In this document: positions 24,954 through 33,308 of the stretch, piece by piece
How positions within the stretch are numbered: the first letter of the stretch is position 1
Layout of the letters: each line of letters opens with the position of its first letter
From: Leptospira_A sp046736045
GTDB lineage: Bacteria > Spirochaetota > Leptospiria > Leptospirales > Leptospiraceae
Direction of reading: 5' to 3'
Assembly: GCF_046736045.1 (NCBI RefSeq)
Contig: NZ_CP177134.1
Coordinates: 496,001-560,000 of the forward strand
Length of the DNA: 64,000 bases
Position numbers and translations under genes: made by a program
The notes under the pieces: model-generated
Database searches by the model: none
Told to the model about the DNA's origin: nothing
What the model saw: the letters and a program-made list of their open reading frames with translations, nothing else

Positions 24954-26218
24954 AATCCAAATTATTAGTAATTTTTATTATTCTAATATTCAACTTTCCC
25001 GGTTTTGCATGGAGCAACCACGCAGGGCTTACCTATATCATTTTAAAAAACTATTGGAAAACTTCTCCTCCATCGAATGTAAAGGCTGAAAGTTTTGCCA
25101 ATTTTTTAAATAAGGAAAAAGAAGGCTTAAAAGCGGTTTTGAATGATGCGGATGAATATGGTTCCCAACTGCTTCCGCATTGTCCGAAACCTGATCCTAG
25201 TTTGGTGTTCCATCCCGAAGGTATAAAGAAAAAAGAGGATTTGGTTCCTGCTTTTTTCCGCGCGTTGAGAGTTTTTCCTCACCATAAACCGAGCCTTTAC
25301 ATTCAATCAGTTCTAAGTCCTCCTCAAAAAAACCCTTCCAAAGAACTTTCCAATATCACTACTTTAAAAAACCAAGGGAAGATGGTGAATGAAAAGTTCG
25401 TATCTCTCACAGAAGGTGCGTCCGTTTCACCGTTGGATATAGTTGCTACCGCAGTAGATGAACCTGATTACGATTTGGATTTTTACTTATTCACCGACAA
25501 TGATTCCGAATTTGGAAAAATCTACGGATTCGGAACGCAGCCGTTCGGAGATCCCAGGTTCGAATATTCTTCACAAGCACCTTTCCATATGGGATTTTAT
25601 CATGAATCAAGCATCACGCTAACAGTCGCTAGTTTTTTAAAAAAAACTTATCCCGAATATAGAATCTATCAATTTACCAAGCTGGCGGAGTATGCGTTCA
25701 AAACGGGACACCCTTATTGGGGTTACAGATTCAGCGGTTGGGCACTTCATTACATCCAAGATCTGACACAACCATATCATTCTTCCGTCCTTCCCAGAGT
25801 GGGATTTGGAAAAAGAATGGGGGTTCAGATTTTATCCATGCTTGGATTTGATTCTCCCAAATCGAATATGGTAGAGTATGTTGTGAACAGGCACACACTG
25901 ATCGAAGAGTATCAATACTATCTGATCAGGGACATCCTGTTGAATCAAAAGGAAAATCATCCTGTATATACGGCATTGTCCTCTGCTCCGGGCAAAAGCC
26001 TGGATGTTTGGAAAGATTTTACTTATATAAGAGATGTGGTTTCCAAAGAAGCATATACAACTGCGGAAGATGCAGATCTGGAAATAGAGCATTTGGATAT
26101 CATAAAATACGAATCTCTATATCCCGTAGAACATCCGCTCAACGGAATCATTGCAAAACTTTTAAGCAACACATCCTATCATACAAGGGTGTATGCAAAA
26201 ACATTTTTCAAACCTTAA
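24950..26218 (+). CDS. exported zinc-dependent phospholipase C / P1 nuclease family protein
   Basis: The 422-residue protein has a signal peptide that, if cut after 'GFA', leaves Trp21 as the mature N-terminus. This is expected because the N-terminal Trp is a zinc ligand in this family; His24 follows. The block 'GWALHYIQDLTQPYHSS' gives His267-x3-Asp271-x5-His277, the same spacing as the zinc-binding H-x3-D-x5-H of Bacillus cereus phospholipase C. Other candidate ligands (His111/112, Asp66) are present. It may hydrolyse phospholipids or nucleic acids; the substrate is not decidable. It is coupled to the SH3 gene. Confidence 0.72.
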   Translation: MKSKLLVIFIILIFNFPGFAWSNHAGLTYIILKNYWKTSPPSNVKAESFANFLNKEKEGLKAVLNDADEYGSQLLPHCPKPDPSLVFHPEGIKKKEDLVPAFFRALRVFPHHKPSLYIQSVLSPPQKNPSKELSNITTLKNQGKMVNEKFVSLTEGASVSPLDIVATAVDEPDYDLDFYLFTDNDSEFGKIYGFGTQPFGDPRFEYSSQAPFHMGFYHESSITLTVASFLKKTYPEYRIYQFTKLAEYAFKTGHPYWGYRFSGWALHYIQDLTQPYHSSVLPRVGFGKRMGVQILSMLGFDSPKSNMVEYVVNRHTLIEEYQYYLIRDILLNQKENHPVYTALSSAPGKSLDVWKDFTYIRDVVSKEAYTTAEDADLEIEHLDIIKYESLYPVEHPLNGIIAKLLSNTSYHTRVYAKTFFKP

Positions 26219-26598
26219 AGGATTTCCGTTTCCGCCGCAAACCTTTCCAAGGTTTCCAAAGGAATGATCTCTAACGCCCGCTTGTGGGTGGACTCAAGAA
26301 ACACAAGCGGTGCCACTCCGTTTCGGTAAGCCTCAAGCCATCTACTTGCACACAAACACCATTTTTCTCCCGGTTTAACACCCGCAAAAGAATATTCGGG
26401 ATGAGGAGTCATCAGGTCATTTCCCGATGCCTTTTGAGAAATCAAAAATTCTTCCGTAGCCTGGATGCAGACCGTATGAGAACCAAAGTCTTCATCCGAA
26501 GTATTGCAACACCCGTCTCTAAAAAATCCTGTCAGGGGATTGTGCGAACAAGGTACCAAATGGCCGCCTAAAACATTTACCGATGGATCGATATTCAT
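26215..26598 (-). CDS. DUF2237 family protein
   Basis: The 127-residue protein matches DUF2237 along its whole length: 'NVLGGHLVPCSHNPLTGFFR', 'DGCCNTSDEDFGSHTVC', 'GNDLMTPHPEYSFAGVKPGE' and 'WCLCASRWLEA'. Conserved cysteines suggest metal binding, but the function is unknown. Its ATG overlaps the stop of the upstream helical-repeat gene by 1 nt (TAATG), so the two are an operon. Its end overlaps that of the phospholipase-like gene by 4 nt. Confidence 0.88.
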   Translation of the reverse strand: MNIDPSVNVLGGHLVPCSHNPLTGFFRDGCCNTSDEDFGSHTVCIQATEEFLISQKASGNDLMTPHPEYSFAGVKPGEKWCLCASRWLEAYRNGVAPLVFLESTHKRALEIIPLETLERFAAETEIL

Positions 26599-27743
26599 TA
26601 TTTTGTATCATTTGCTTTTAGATCTAAAAGGGAAAGGTGTTTTTTCAAAAGACTTTGTCTGGATAAAAATTCATTCCGATTATTATTTTCCCGAATCCCT
26701 TTCACAATATTGGAAAAGCCCAAAGTTAAGACGGCAAAAATAAAATCATCCGCACCCGGTTTGGATCTATTCGGGTGATAAGCTTCTTCCGCAATTTTTT
26801 TCAAACAAGGACGATTCAATACATCCTGATATCCGACTAATGTTTCCGCAGCAAGTAATCTCAAATTCTGAGACTTCGCCGAATCTGCGATTTTACATAA
26901 TTCCGCCCTCACCGGTTCCGAACGCATTTCTCCAAACAAAGATATAGAATATATTTTGATTCCATCATCATTCGACGATTTTTGCAAAGAACGCAAAAAC
27001 TCAGCTTCCTGTTCCGAATACGATCCCCATTTTTTGATGGCATTCAGAGCAACTGCACACTCACCGGCAGGCGTGGATTTTTGTTTTAGCAATTCCAACA
27101 TAAAAGGTTTATCTTCTTTCGATCCGTGATCGTGGATGAACTTAATCACGCCGTAACGAAGTGTTTTATCTTCCAGAAAGGATCGGAAAAAAAGATTTTC
27201 CCTTTCCCAATTGTTTGCAGAGAAAGCATCAAACGCTTCCGATCGGAACTTGGATTTCGGGTCATTGATTTCTTTTTTGTAGAGGGAGATGACCTCTTGT
27301 GAATTTGAACTTCGCAAAACTTCTAAAATCTTTTTTTTATCTTCACTCTTTTTGGATTTTCCATATACACCTAACAGTAATTTAGCGAACTTGTCCGGTG
27401 ATCCTTCAATCAATTTGCCTGTCTCATCATCGGTCATATAATCTTCCAAATAAAGATCAATCAGAGTTTGATTGATCTTTTCGGAGGAAAATTCCTTAGA
27501 GGCACTAATGCCTGCATGACGATCCCAATAACTTTCCTCTTTGAGCAACTTAAGAATATATTCTTCAGATCCCAATTTTCCCAAATCCATTCCCAATTTC
27601 TTTTTATCTTCCAAACCGTTTTCTTTCAGAATCGCCTGATAAATCGACTTTGCATTGGGAACCGAATCGGTCTCTGCGGAAAGGTTTGCTGCAACCAGAA
27701 TTGTTATGAAGAAAACAACGAAGTTATGGTTTGAAAGTTTCAT
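26598..27743 (-). CDS. exported alpha-helical repeat (HEAT-like) protein
   Basis: The ATG at 27743 gives a good signal peptide (MKLSNHNFVVFFITILVAANLSAE) and a product of 381 residues; a frame extending to 27824 adds an unlikely N-terminus. The mature protein is almost all helix, with HEAT-like pairs such as 'LRYGVIKFIHDHG', 'AVALNAIKKWGSYSEQEA' and 'NLRLLAAETLVGYQDV'. Such repeats usually mediate protein interaction. No catalytic motif is visible. It is the first gene of an operon with the DUF2237 gene. Confidence 0.7.
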   Translation of the reverse strand: MKLSNHNFVVFFITILVAANLSAETDSVPNAKSIYQAILKENGLEDKKKLGMDLGKLGSEEYILKLLKEESYWDRHAGISASKEFSSEKINQTLIDLYLEDYMTDDETGKLIEGSPDKFAKLLLGVYGKSKKSEDKKKILEVLRSSNSQEVISLYKKEINDPKSKFRSEAFDAFSANNWERENLFFRSFLEDKTLRYGVIKFIHDHGSKEDKPFMLELLKQKSTPAGECAVALNAIKKWGSYSEQEAEFLRSLQKSSNDDGIKIYSISLFGEMRSEPVRAELCKIADSAKSQNLRLLAAETLVGYQDVLNRPCLKKIAEEAYHPNRSKPGADDFIFAVLTLGFSNIVKGIRENNNRNEFLSRQSLLKKHLSLLDLKANDTK

Positions 27744-27945
27744 TACGTTTATCATTTGTTTCCAACGACAGAGGTTTCCGCAATTTATCCCACTTGGATT
27801 CCATTTTGTCAATCTTATGACCACAGCTGTGGATCGTATTTGCCGGTATGATTCTCAAATATTTTTTTCTATTGTATGAATTTTTCTTTTGCCTTGCTAT
27901 TTCCCATTTTAACTTTAAAATTGTCGAAAAATCAAGGTGATCCAA

Positions 27946-28332
27946 ATGAAAATAAAATGCTTAGTTCTTTTAATAGGGATTAGTATAACAAACTGTCTTA
28001 TCCTCAATCCGGTCGGACTGAATGTAGATCGTGAAAAAGGCAGTGAAGCCGCCGACCGCATCCGCCAAGCAGCGATTACCGCCGACTTGACAAACTCATT
28101 GATTCTTTCGGGTGGAAGGACTGCCGGAATCAGTATCTTAAGTTTGATTGCGGATGATATCGCAGGAATTGATCCTGCGAAATACTATGTAAAATCGGAT
28201 GTAGATTCTTGTGTGAAAGAGATCAAAGGTCTCACCGGATTTGTATTGGGTTCTGCCATTGCAAATATTCTTTCATGTCAAAACTTGAAAAAAGACGGTT
28301 ATTTAACAGGTGAACCGCTTCCCGTTTTATAA
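27946..28332 (+). CDS. small lipoprotein of unknown function
   Basis: The 128-residue product starts at the ATG at 27946, preceded by AAGGTG; a GTG three codons earlier is part of that site. The signal peptide ends 'GISITNC', giving a lipidated Cys at about 17. The mature part is small and Ala/Ile-rich ('EAADRIRQAAITADLTNSL', 'GFVLGSAIANILSCQ') with a central Asp-rich loop. The layout resembles small Leptospira lipoprotein families, but I cannot name one with certainty. Confidence 0.65.
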   Translation: MKIKCLVLLIGISITNCLILNPVGLNVDREKGSEAADRIRQAAITADLTNSLILSGGRTAGISILSLIADDIAGIDPAKYYVKSDVDSCVKEIKGLTGFVLGSAIANILSCQNLKKDGYLTGEPLPVL

Positions 28333-28345
28333 ATGATTCTATGAT

Positions 28346-28380
28346 GTAAAGGCGATTCGGTTTTATCCGAGAGCCTTTAC
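28346..28380. terminator. possible bidirectional hairpin at a convergent gene junction
   Basis: GTAAAGGC and GCCTTTAC (8 bp) enclose an inner CGG/CCG pair. The right arm overlaps the last codons and stop region of the transporter gene. T-runs are lacking, so function as a terminator is uncertain. Confidence 0.4.
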
Positions 28381-29583
28381 ATTCACTTCCAGTTTTTTCT
28401 TAACTCCCAAACCATGATAGACGAGCAAGCTGATGAATGCACAAACCGCCATGGGTGCTGCCATAGGAATCGCACTATCCACATGAAAGTATCCTACACC
28501 TGCCGTAGCCGCAGAACCGATAAACATCTGTAAGAATCCCAAAAATGCAGACGCACTTCCCACATTGGATGTGAAATGTTGTAATGCCAACGCATTCGCA
28601 TTCGGAGGAACTAGTCCTGCAAAGAATAAAAAGAAATATAAAGGCACCAAATAGAAATAAGGTGAAACTTCAAGAAGGAACGCGGATCCCAATAACAGAA
28701 AGCCGGATACCGCCAAACATATAGAGGCGACAGAAATGATTTCATCCGAAGTGTATCTGGATAATAACATCCTTCCTACCTGGCTTCCCAAAAGAAATCC
28801 GGAAGTATTGACTGCAAATACGACTCCGAATTGACCGGGACTGAATCCCATCAGATGAATGACTACAAAAGGTGATCCGGCAACATAACAAAACAATCCC
28901 GCCAAGGTAAAGCTACCGACTAACGCGTATCTTAAAAATATTCTATCCTTTGCGACAAAAATATATTTTCCTAAAATCACATTCGGCTTCAGCGATATGC
29001 TTGTATCCGGACCAACCACGACAGGCAGAAAGAACACGACCCAAAAGAATAAAATTACCGAAAACAAAGCAAGAACGAGAAAAATAAACTGCCATCCGAA
29101 AGAGGAAACAAATATCCCTCCGAGAGTCGGAGCAACCATCGGCGCCACTCCCATAATCAGAATGAGAAGAGAAAATACCTTTGCGGTTTTTTCGACAGGA
29201 AATACGTCTCTTACAATCGTATTTGCCGCAACCATTCCCACGCAACCGCCTAATCCCTGCAATAGTCTTATGGCAATCAAAGAATCTATATCCGGTGCAA
29301 ACGAACATCCGATGGATGCCAATGCATAAAGAAAAATTCCGATAAGCAAAGGTTTTTTCCGACCGAAACGATCGATCAAAGGGCCATATAACAACTGACC
29401 AACGGCAATCCCCGCAAAATAAAAAGTCAAAGAGAGTTCTACCTTTGCGATATCCGTCTTAAAATATTCCGCAATCGCAGGAAAACTAGGCAAATACATA
29501 TCAATCGAAAAAGGGGCAATGGCAGTCAATGCACCCAATAGAAAAATCAAAAATGTTTCTTGTTTTTTAGTAAGTTCTTTCAT
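28363..29583 (-). CDS. Bcr/CflA family multidrug efflux MFS transporter
   Basis: The 406-residue protein has 12 predicted membrane helices. The N-terminus 'APFSIDMYLPSFPAIAEYF' and the following 'LLYGPLIDRFGRKKPLLIG' are classic for Bcr/CflA drug-resistance transporters. Members export chloramphenicol, bicyclomycin, sulfonamides or peptides by proton antiport. It is the last gene of a minus-strand cassette after an aldo/keto reductase (12 nt) and an Old Yellow Enzyme homolog, suggesting a response to electrophiles or toxic compounds. Confidence 0.9.
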   Translation of the reverse strand: MKELTKKQETFLIFLLGALTAIAPFSIDMYLPSFPAIAEYFKTDIAKVELSLTFYFAGIAVGQLLYGPLIDRFGRKKPLLIGIFLYALASIGCSFAPDIDSLIAIRLLQGLGGCVGMVAANTIVRDVFPVEKTAKVFSLLILIMGVAPMVAPTLGGIFVSSFGWQFIFLVLALFSVILFFWVVFFLPVVVGPDTSISLKPNVILGKYIFVAKDRIFLRYALVGSFTLAGLFCYVAGSPFVVIHLMGFSPGQFGVVFAVNTSGFLLGSQVGRMLLSRYTSDEIISVASICLAVSGFLLLGSAFLLEVSPYFYLVPLYFFLFFAGLVPPNANALALQHFTSNVGSASAFLGFLQMFIGSAATAGVGYFHVDSAIPMAAPMAVCAFISLLVYHGLGVKKKLEVNVKALG

Positions 29584-29595
29584 GTTTTAAGTTTT

Positions 29596-30627
29596 TTAAA
29601 CCGGTAATGGATTTCGTTCGGTAAATTGTCTTTGGTGCCAATTCGGATAAATCGGAGTTTTTGCACTCACTGCATCCAATTTCGCCACCTGATCTTTTGT
29701 TAGGTTCCATCCTACCGCACCTAAATTCTGAACCAACTGCTCTTCATTTCTGGCACCAATGATCACACTTGATACAGTCGGTCTTTGCAATAACCAATTC
29801 AATGCGATTTGTGCGACAGTTTTTCCCGTTTCAAGTGCAATCTGATCAATGACGTCTATGATTTTGAAAAGAAATTCTTCTTCTACGGGTGGTCCACCGT
29901 CTGCAACAATTCCGGTTTTCAAACGACTGGTTTCCGGAAGACCGGTACCTCTCCGTATTTTGCCGGTTAGACGCCCCCAGCCCAACGGACTCCATACGAT
30001 AGCACCCACGTTTTGATCCAATCCCAAAGGCATAAGATCGTATTCATAATCCCTGCCTACCAAAGAATAGTAAGTCTGATGGGCAACATAACGCGTTAAC
30101 CCCAGCTTTTCGGAAGCGGCCAAAGATTTCATCAAATGCCATCCGGAAAAATTGGAACCGCCGATATAACGTATCTTTCCCGCTCGAACAAAATCATCCA
30201 ACACCCGCAAAGTTTCTTCCACAGGAGTCAATGCATCGAATCCGTGCAATTGGTAGATATCTATGTAATCAGTTCCCAAACGCCGAAGGCTTGCATGGAT
30301 CGCTTCGGTCAAGTGGATTCGGGAAGAACCCACCTCATTCGGCCCTTCACCCGTACGAAATGTACCCTTGGTAGAGATGAGAATTTTATCACGTTTGCCA
30401 TGAATGGCTTTGCCTAAAATTTCTTCAGCCATTCCTCCGGAATAAATATCCGCAGAATCGAATAAGTTGATCCCCGAATCCAAACAAATGGATACAAGTC
30501 GTTTGGCCTCTTCCACGTCTACGGTTCCGAATGCTTTGAAAAAATCCCCTCCGCCTCCGAATGTACCGGTGCCTAGACTTAAAGCCGGTACTTTCAAACC
30601 GGAACCACCTAACAAATTATATTCCAT
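29596..30627 (-). CDS. aldo/keto reductase
   Basis: The 343-residue protein shows the (alpha/beta)8 aldo/keto reductase signature. The catalytic tetrad is Asp57 ('LFDSADIY'), Tyr62, Lys87 ('LISTKG') and His128 ('IYQLHG'). The C-terminal NADPH-binding segment 'SSVIIGARNEEQLVQNLGA' is present. It reduces aldehydes and ketones with NADPH; the substrate is unknown. A GGAGT ribosome binding site precedes the ATG. It is the middle gene of the OYE/AKR/efflux cassette. Confidence 0.93.
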   Translation of the reverse strand: MEYNLLGGSGLKVPALSLGTGTFGGGGDFFKAFGTVDVEEAKRLVSICLDSGINLFDSADIYSGGMAEEILGKAIHGKRDKILISTKGTFRTGEGPNEVGSSRIHLTEAIHASLRRLGTDYIDIYQLHGFDALTPVEETLRVLDDFVRAGKIRYIGGSNFSGWHLMKSLAASEKLGLTRYVAHQTYYSLVGRDYEYDLMPLGLDQNVGAIVWSPLGWGRLTGKIRRGTGLPETSRLKTGIVADGGPPVEEEFLFKIIDVIDQIALETGKTVAQIALNWLLQRPTVSSVIIGARNEEQLVQNLGAVGWNLTKDQVAKLDAVSAKTPIYPNWHQRQFTERNPLPV

Positions 30628-30669
30628 ATATTACTCCTTTCGGGAATCAACAAATCGCATATTACCCGA

Positions 30670-31722
30670 TTAAGAATGAACCGGATAATCAGTATATCCT
30701 AACGCTCCATTTGCATAAATGGTGGAGCTGTTCAATTCGTTTAAAGAAAGATTTTCTTTAAAACGTTTTACCAAATCCGGATTTGATATAAACAATGTTC
30801 CGAAAGCAACCGCATCGGATTTTCCATTTGCAATGAAATCCGCAGCAGTCTCTTTTGTAAATTTTTCGTTTGCGATATATGACCCGCCAAACGTTTGTTT
30901 AATTTCATTTCCAAGATGGCCGTCACCTACATAATCACGAGTACAGATAAAGGCAATATTCCGTTTTCCCAGTTCTTTCGCCACATAGGTAAATGTTTCT
31001 TTGAGATTGGAATCTCCCATTGAATGAGCATCTCCTTTAGGTGCAAGATGTACTCCGACTCTCCCCGCACCCCATACGGATACGACTGCATCGGTGACTT
31101 CCAAAAGCAACCTGGCTCTATTTTCCAAAGAACCGCCGTAAATATCAGTTCTATGATTGGATACATCTTGTAAAAACTGATCCAGAAGATAACCATTGGC
31201 TCCGTGGATTTCAACTCCGTCAAAACCAGCTAACTTTGCATTGGCGGCACCGTTTCGGTATAACTCGATGATTTCCGAAATTTCATTCAATTCCAAAGCA
31301 CGGGGAGTTTCGTATTTTTTCTTAGGACGAATGTGGCTTACATGACCCTCTGGTGCAATGGCACTGGGAGCCACAGAAGGCTTTCCATCCAGGTAAACAG
31401 GATCAGAGATCCTTCCTACATGCCAAAGTTGTAATACGATTTTTCCACCCTTCTCGTGAACCGCGCTTGTGATTTTTTTCCAAGCTTCCGCTTGCTCCGT
31501 GGACCAAATCCCTGGAGTATCAGGGTAACCTACTCCCATCGGGGTAACGGCAGTAGCTTCCGTAATGATCATTCCCGCAGATGCCCGTTGCGCATAATAT
31601 TCCGCCATAAGGGAATTGGGAATCCGATTATCAGCGGCACGGCAACGGGTCATAGGAGCCATAATGATTCGATTGGAAAGTTCCAATTCTCCAATTTTAA
31701 CAGGATCAAATAATGTAGTCAT
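30670..31722 (-). CDS. Old Yellow Enzyme family ene-reductase
   Basis: The ATG at 31722 gives 350 residues beginning 'MTTLFDPVKIGELELSNRI', the usual OYE/NemA start; a frame extending 20 codons upstream is unlikely. The substrate-binding pair His173/Asn176 and the proton donor Tyr178 occur in 'IHGANGYLLDQFL', followed by 'RTDIYGGSLENR'. These FMN enzymes reduce activated alkenes, nitroesters and N-ethylmaleimide with NAD(P)H. It is first in the cassette with the AKR and Bcr-type transporter. Confidence 0.93.
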   Translation of the reverse strand: MTTLFDPVKIGELELSNRIIMAPMTRCRAADNRIPNSLMAEYYAQRASAGMIITEATAVTPMGVGYPDTPGIWSTEQAEAWKKITSAVHEKGGKIVLQLWHVGRISDPVYLDGKPSVAPSAIAPEGHVSHIRPKKKYETPRALELNEISEIIELYRNGAANAKLAGFDGVEIHGANGYLLDQFLQDVSNHRTDIYGGSLENRARLLLEVTDAVVSVWGAGRVGVHLAPKGDAHSMGDSNLKETFTYVAKELGKRNIAFICTRDYVGDGHLGNEIKQTFGGSYIANEKFTKETAADFIANGKSDAVAFGTLFISNPDLVKRFKENLSLNELNSSTIYANGALGYTDYPVHS

Positions 31723-31852
31723 ATGTGATTTCAAACCTCTATTCATTACTTCAATATTCTTGAAATAATGAAGTAATGCCAAACTTTCGTTCTAGGAATT
31801 TTTCACAATTTAATTTTTTCGGATTTGGCCCTCAAAATTTAAAGAAATAGTA

Positions 31853-33061
31853 TTATTTTTTTGAAAATACCTTTTTGCGTACAAGTCCGCCGGAAATAGC
31901 ACAACTCAAATGCGTTCCTTGTTGCCAATTTGCAAAACTCTGATCGGGAAATTTGACGGAGGCTTGTTTTCCTTTTAAATCGATAAATACCCCGTAAGAC
32001 GTTCCCATTTTGGAAAAATCCATATCTTCCTTTATATCTTCTTCTTTCAAAGGTATAAATAAATTCACTCCGGCAAATCCGTTTTTAAAATTACAAGCAT
32101 AACCCATACTGCCACCTAACTTGAATATATCTCTCCCTGCCGGGTCGATGAATTTATTATAACTGGTTTCATATCCGTTTTCCATCACGGTATAACTTAC
32201 AAAAGCAAACCCTTCGGAAAAATCTTTTGCATAACTGAATGTTTCCGGAATCGCCTGAACCCCTAGTTTGTTTATATAATAAAATTTTCCGAGTGTATCT
32301 CCCTCTTTGGACACTTCACTCACCAAAGCAAGTCCGTTCCTAAACGATCCTGCATATGTATACTTGTAAGGAATGCTTAAATCCCCTTTTCCGTTCACAT
32401 AACCATAGCTAAACTTAGAATCTTCCGTTTCTTTTTGTCCCACAACCGCCATACCTTCTGAAAAAGAAGAAACCCGGTCAAACGAACATGGAATTTTGAA
32501 TTTTCCGTTTTGGTCCATAAAACCCCAACCTTCTTTCCCGCAATTCACAGGAAAAAATCCATCATTCACATATAAATCCTGAACTTCATGTGCCATTGCC
32601 AATTTCGGAAATGATACGAGTTTTTCTCCTTTCGTATTGATATAATAAAAGTAATAATTGGGATGCAAGGCTCCTCCCGTTTTAGGAATCCAGTCTTCAG
32701 CAACTAACGCATAACCATCTTTGAAATCAAAAGCATATTTAAAATGTGTGGGAAACTTCAAAGTTCCCGATTTATCTACATAACCGTAAGAGTAATGACT
32801 CAAACGGGAAAGAGCTAACCCGTTTTGAAAATTGCCTACCTGAAATTCATAGGAGCCGGGCAATCGTTTTCCCTGGGGGTCGATGAAATACCATTTGTCT
32901 TGTTCTTTTACAACAGCATACCCTTCCGAAAAATCCTCCGCATGGTCAAAGTTGGGAGGTATCACCCAATTTCCTTTCAAATCTACAAACCCGGACTTTG
33001 GTGGATTGGAACGGCAAAAAAGTAAAAAGACAGAAAAACAGAAGATGGTCCAAAATTTCAT
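31853..33061 (-). CDS. WG-repeat lipoprotein
   Basis: The ATG at 33061 gives a lipoprotein signal (MKFWTIFCFSVFLLFC, Cys16) and 402 residues; an open frame continues 65 codons upstream through the leader but has no signal logic. The mature part is six or more WG-type repeats: 'YAVVKEQDKWYFIDPQGK', 'GWGFMDQNGKFKIPCSFDRV' and 'YGYVNGKGDLSIPYKYTYAG'. WG repeats form beta-rich scaffolds in exported proteins of unknown role. Its leader contains a promoter and, upstream of the start codon, a strong intrinsic terminator, so expression may be attenuated. Confidence 0.82.
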   Translation of the reverse strand: MKFWTIFCFSVFLLFCRSNPPKSGFVDLKGNWVIPPNFDHAEDFSEGYAVVKEQDKWYFIDPQGKRLPGSYEFQVGNFQNGLALSRLSHYSYGYVDKSGTLKFPTHFKYAFDFKDGYALVAEDWIPKTGGALHPNYYFYYINTKGEKLVSFPKLAMAHEVQDLYVNDGFFPVNCGKEGWGFMDQNGKFKIPCSFDRVSSFSEGMAVVGQKETEDSKFSYGYVNGKGDLSIPYKYTYAGSFRNGLALVSEVSKEGDTLGKFYYINKLGVQAIPETFSYAKDFSEGFAFVSYTVMENGYETSYNKFIDPAGRDIFKLGGSMGYACNFKNGFAGVNLFIPLKEEDIKEDMDFSKMGTSYGVFIDLKGKQASVKFPDQSFANWQQGTHLSCAISGGLVRKKVFSKK

Positions 33062-33102
33062 AGTGGCTTTCTTGTCTCTGAATCGCAGGAAAAGACAAGA
33101 AC

Positions 33103-33163
33103 AAAAAAAAGGAAGACTGAACTGCCAAGGCGAAGTAAGCGTGTGCCCTAGTTCAGTCTCCCC
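33103..33163 (-). terminator. strong intrinsic terminator in the leader of the WG-repeat gene
   Basis: On the minus strand GGGAGACTGAACT pairs with AGTTCAGTCTTCC (13 bp, one G-U; 14 with a second G-U) around a 26-nt loop, and eight Ts follow at 33110-33103. It lies 41 nt before the start codon of the WG-repeat lipoprotein and downstream of a good promoter. It therefore ends a short RNA or works as an attenuator. Confidence 0.85.
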
Positions 33164-33188
33164 ATCAAAAGATTTGGTTGGAAAGCCT
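33103..33188 (-). ncRNA. candidate small RNA or attenuated leader (about 85 nt)
   Basis: A sigma70-like promoter (33223-33195) and the intrinsic terminator (33163-33103) delimit a transcript of about 85 nt with no convincing reading frame. It could be an independent sRNA or the conditional leader of the WG-repeat gene. It resembles no RNA family that I recognise. Confidence 0.5.
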
Positions 33189-33194
33189 AAAATC

Positions 33195-33223
33195 AAAATA
33201 CTATACATACATATACTTGTCAA
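33195..33223 (-). promoter_or_regulatory. sigma70-type promoter of the leader RNA / WG-repeat gene
   Basis: TTGACA (33223-33218) and TATTTT (33200-33195) on the minus strand are separated by exactly 17 nt. The predicted start is near 33188. Confidence 0.65.
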
Positions 33224-33260
33224 ATGATTATTTGAAAATTTATTCCGTTTTTCCAAAATC

Positions 33261-33287
33261 CGTCACAGGAAATTCCACAGATTCGTC
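33261..33287 (+). promoter_or_regulatory. predicted ECF41 sigma-factor promoter
   Basis: CGTCACA at 33261-33267 and CGTC at 33284-33287 are separated by exactly 16 nt. The published ECF41 consensus, as I remember it, is TGTCACA-N16-CGTC, so only the first base differs. The site lies 21 nt before the ATG of the oxidoreductase gene, whose operon encodes an ECF41 factor, so positive autoregulation is expected. Confidence 0.75.
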
Positions 33288-33308
33288 TTGTCTGTATCAG
33301 GAGAAAAT

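Noticed and set aside
31723..31782. N-terminal extension of the Old Yellow Enzyme gene
   Set aside because: The extra 20 codons have no family similarity, and the ATG at 31722 begins exactly where OYE proteins start.
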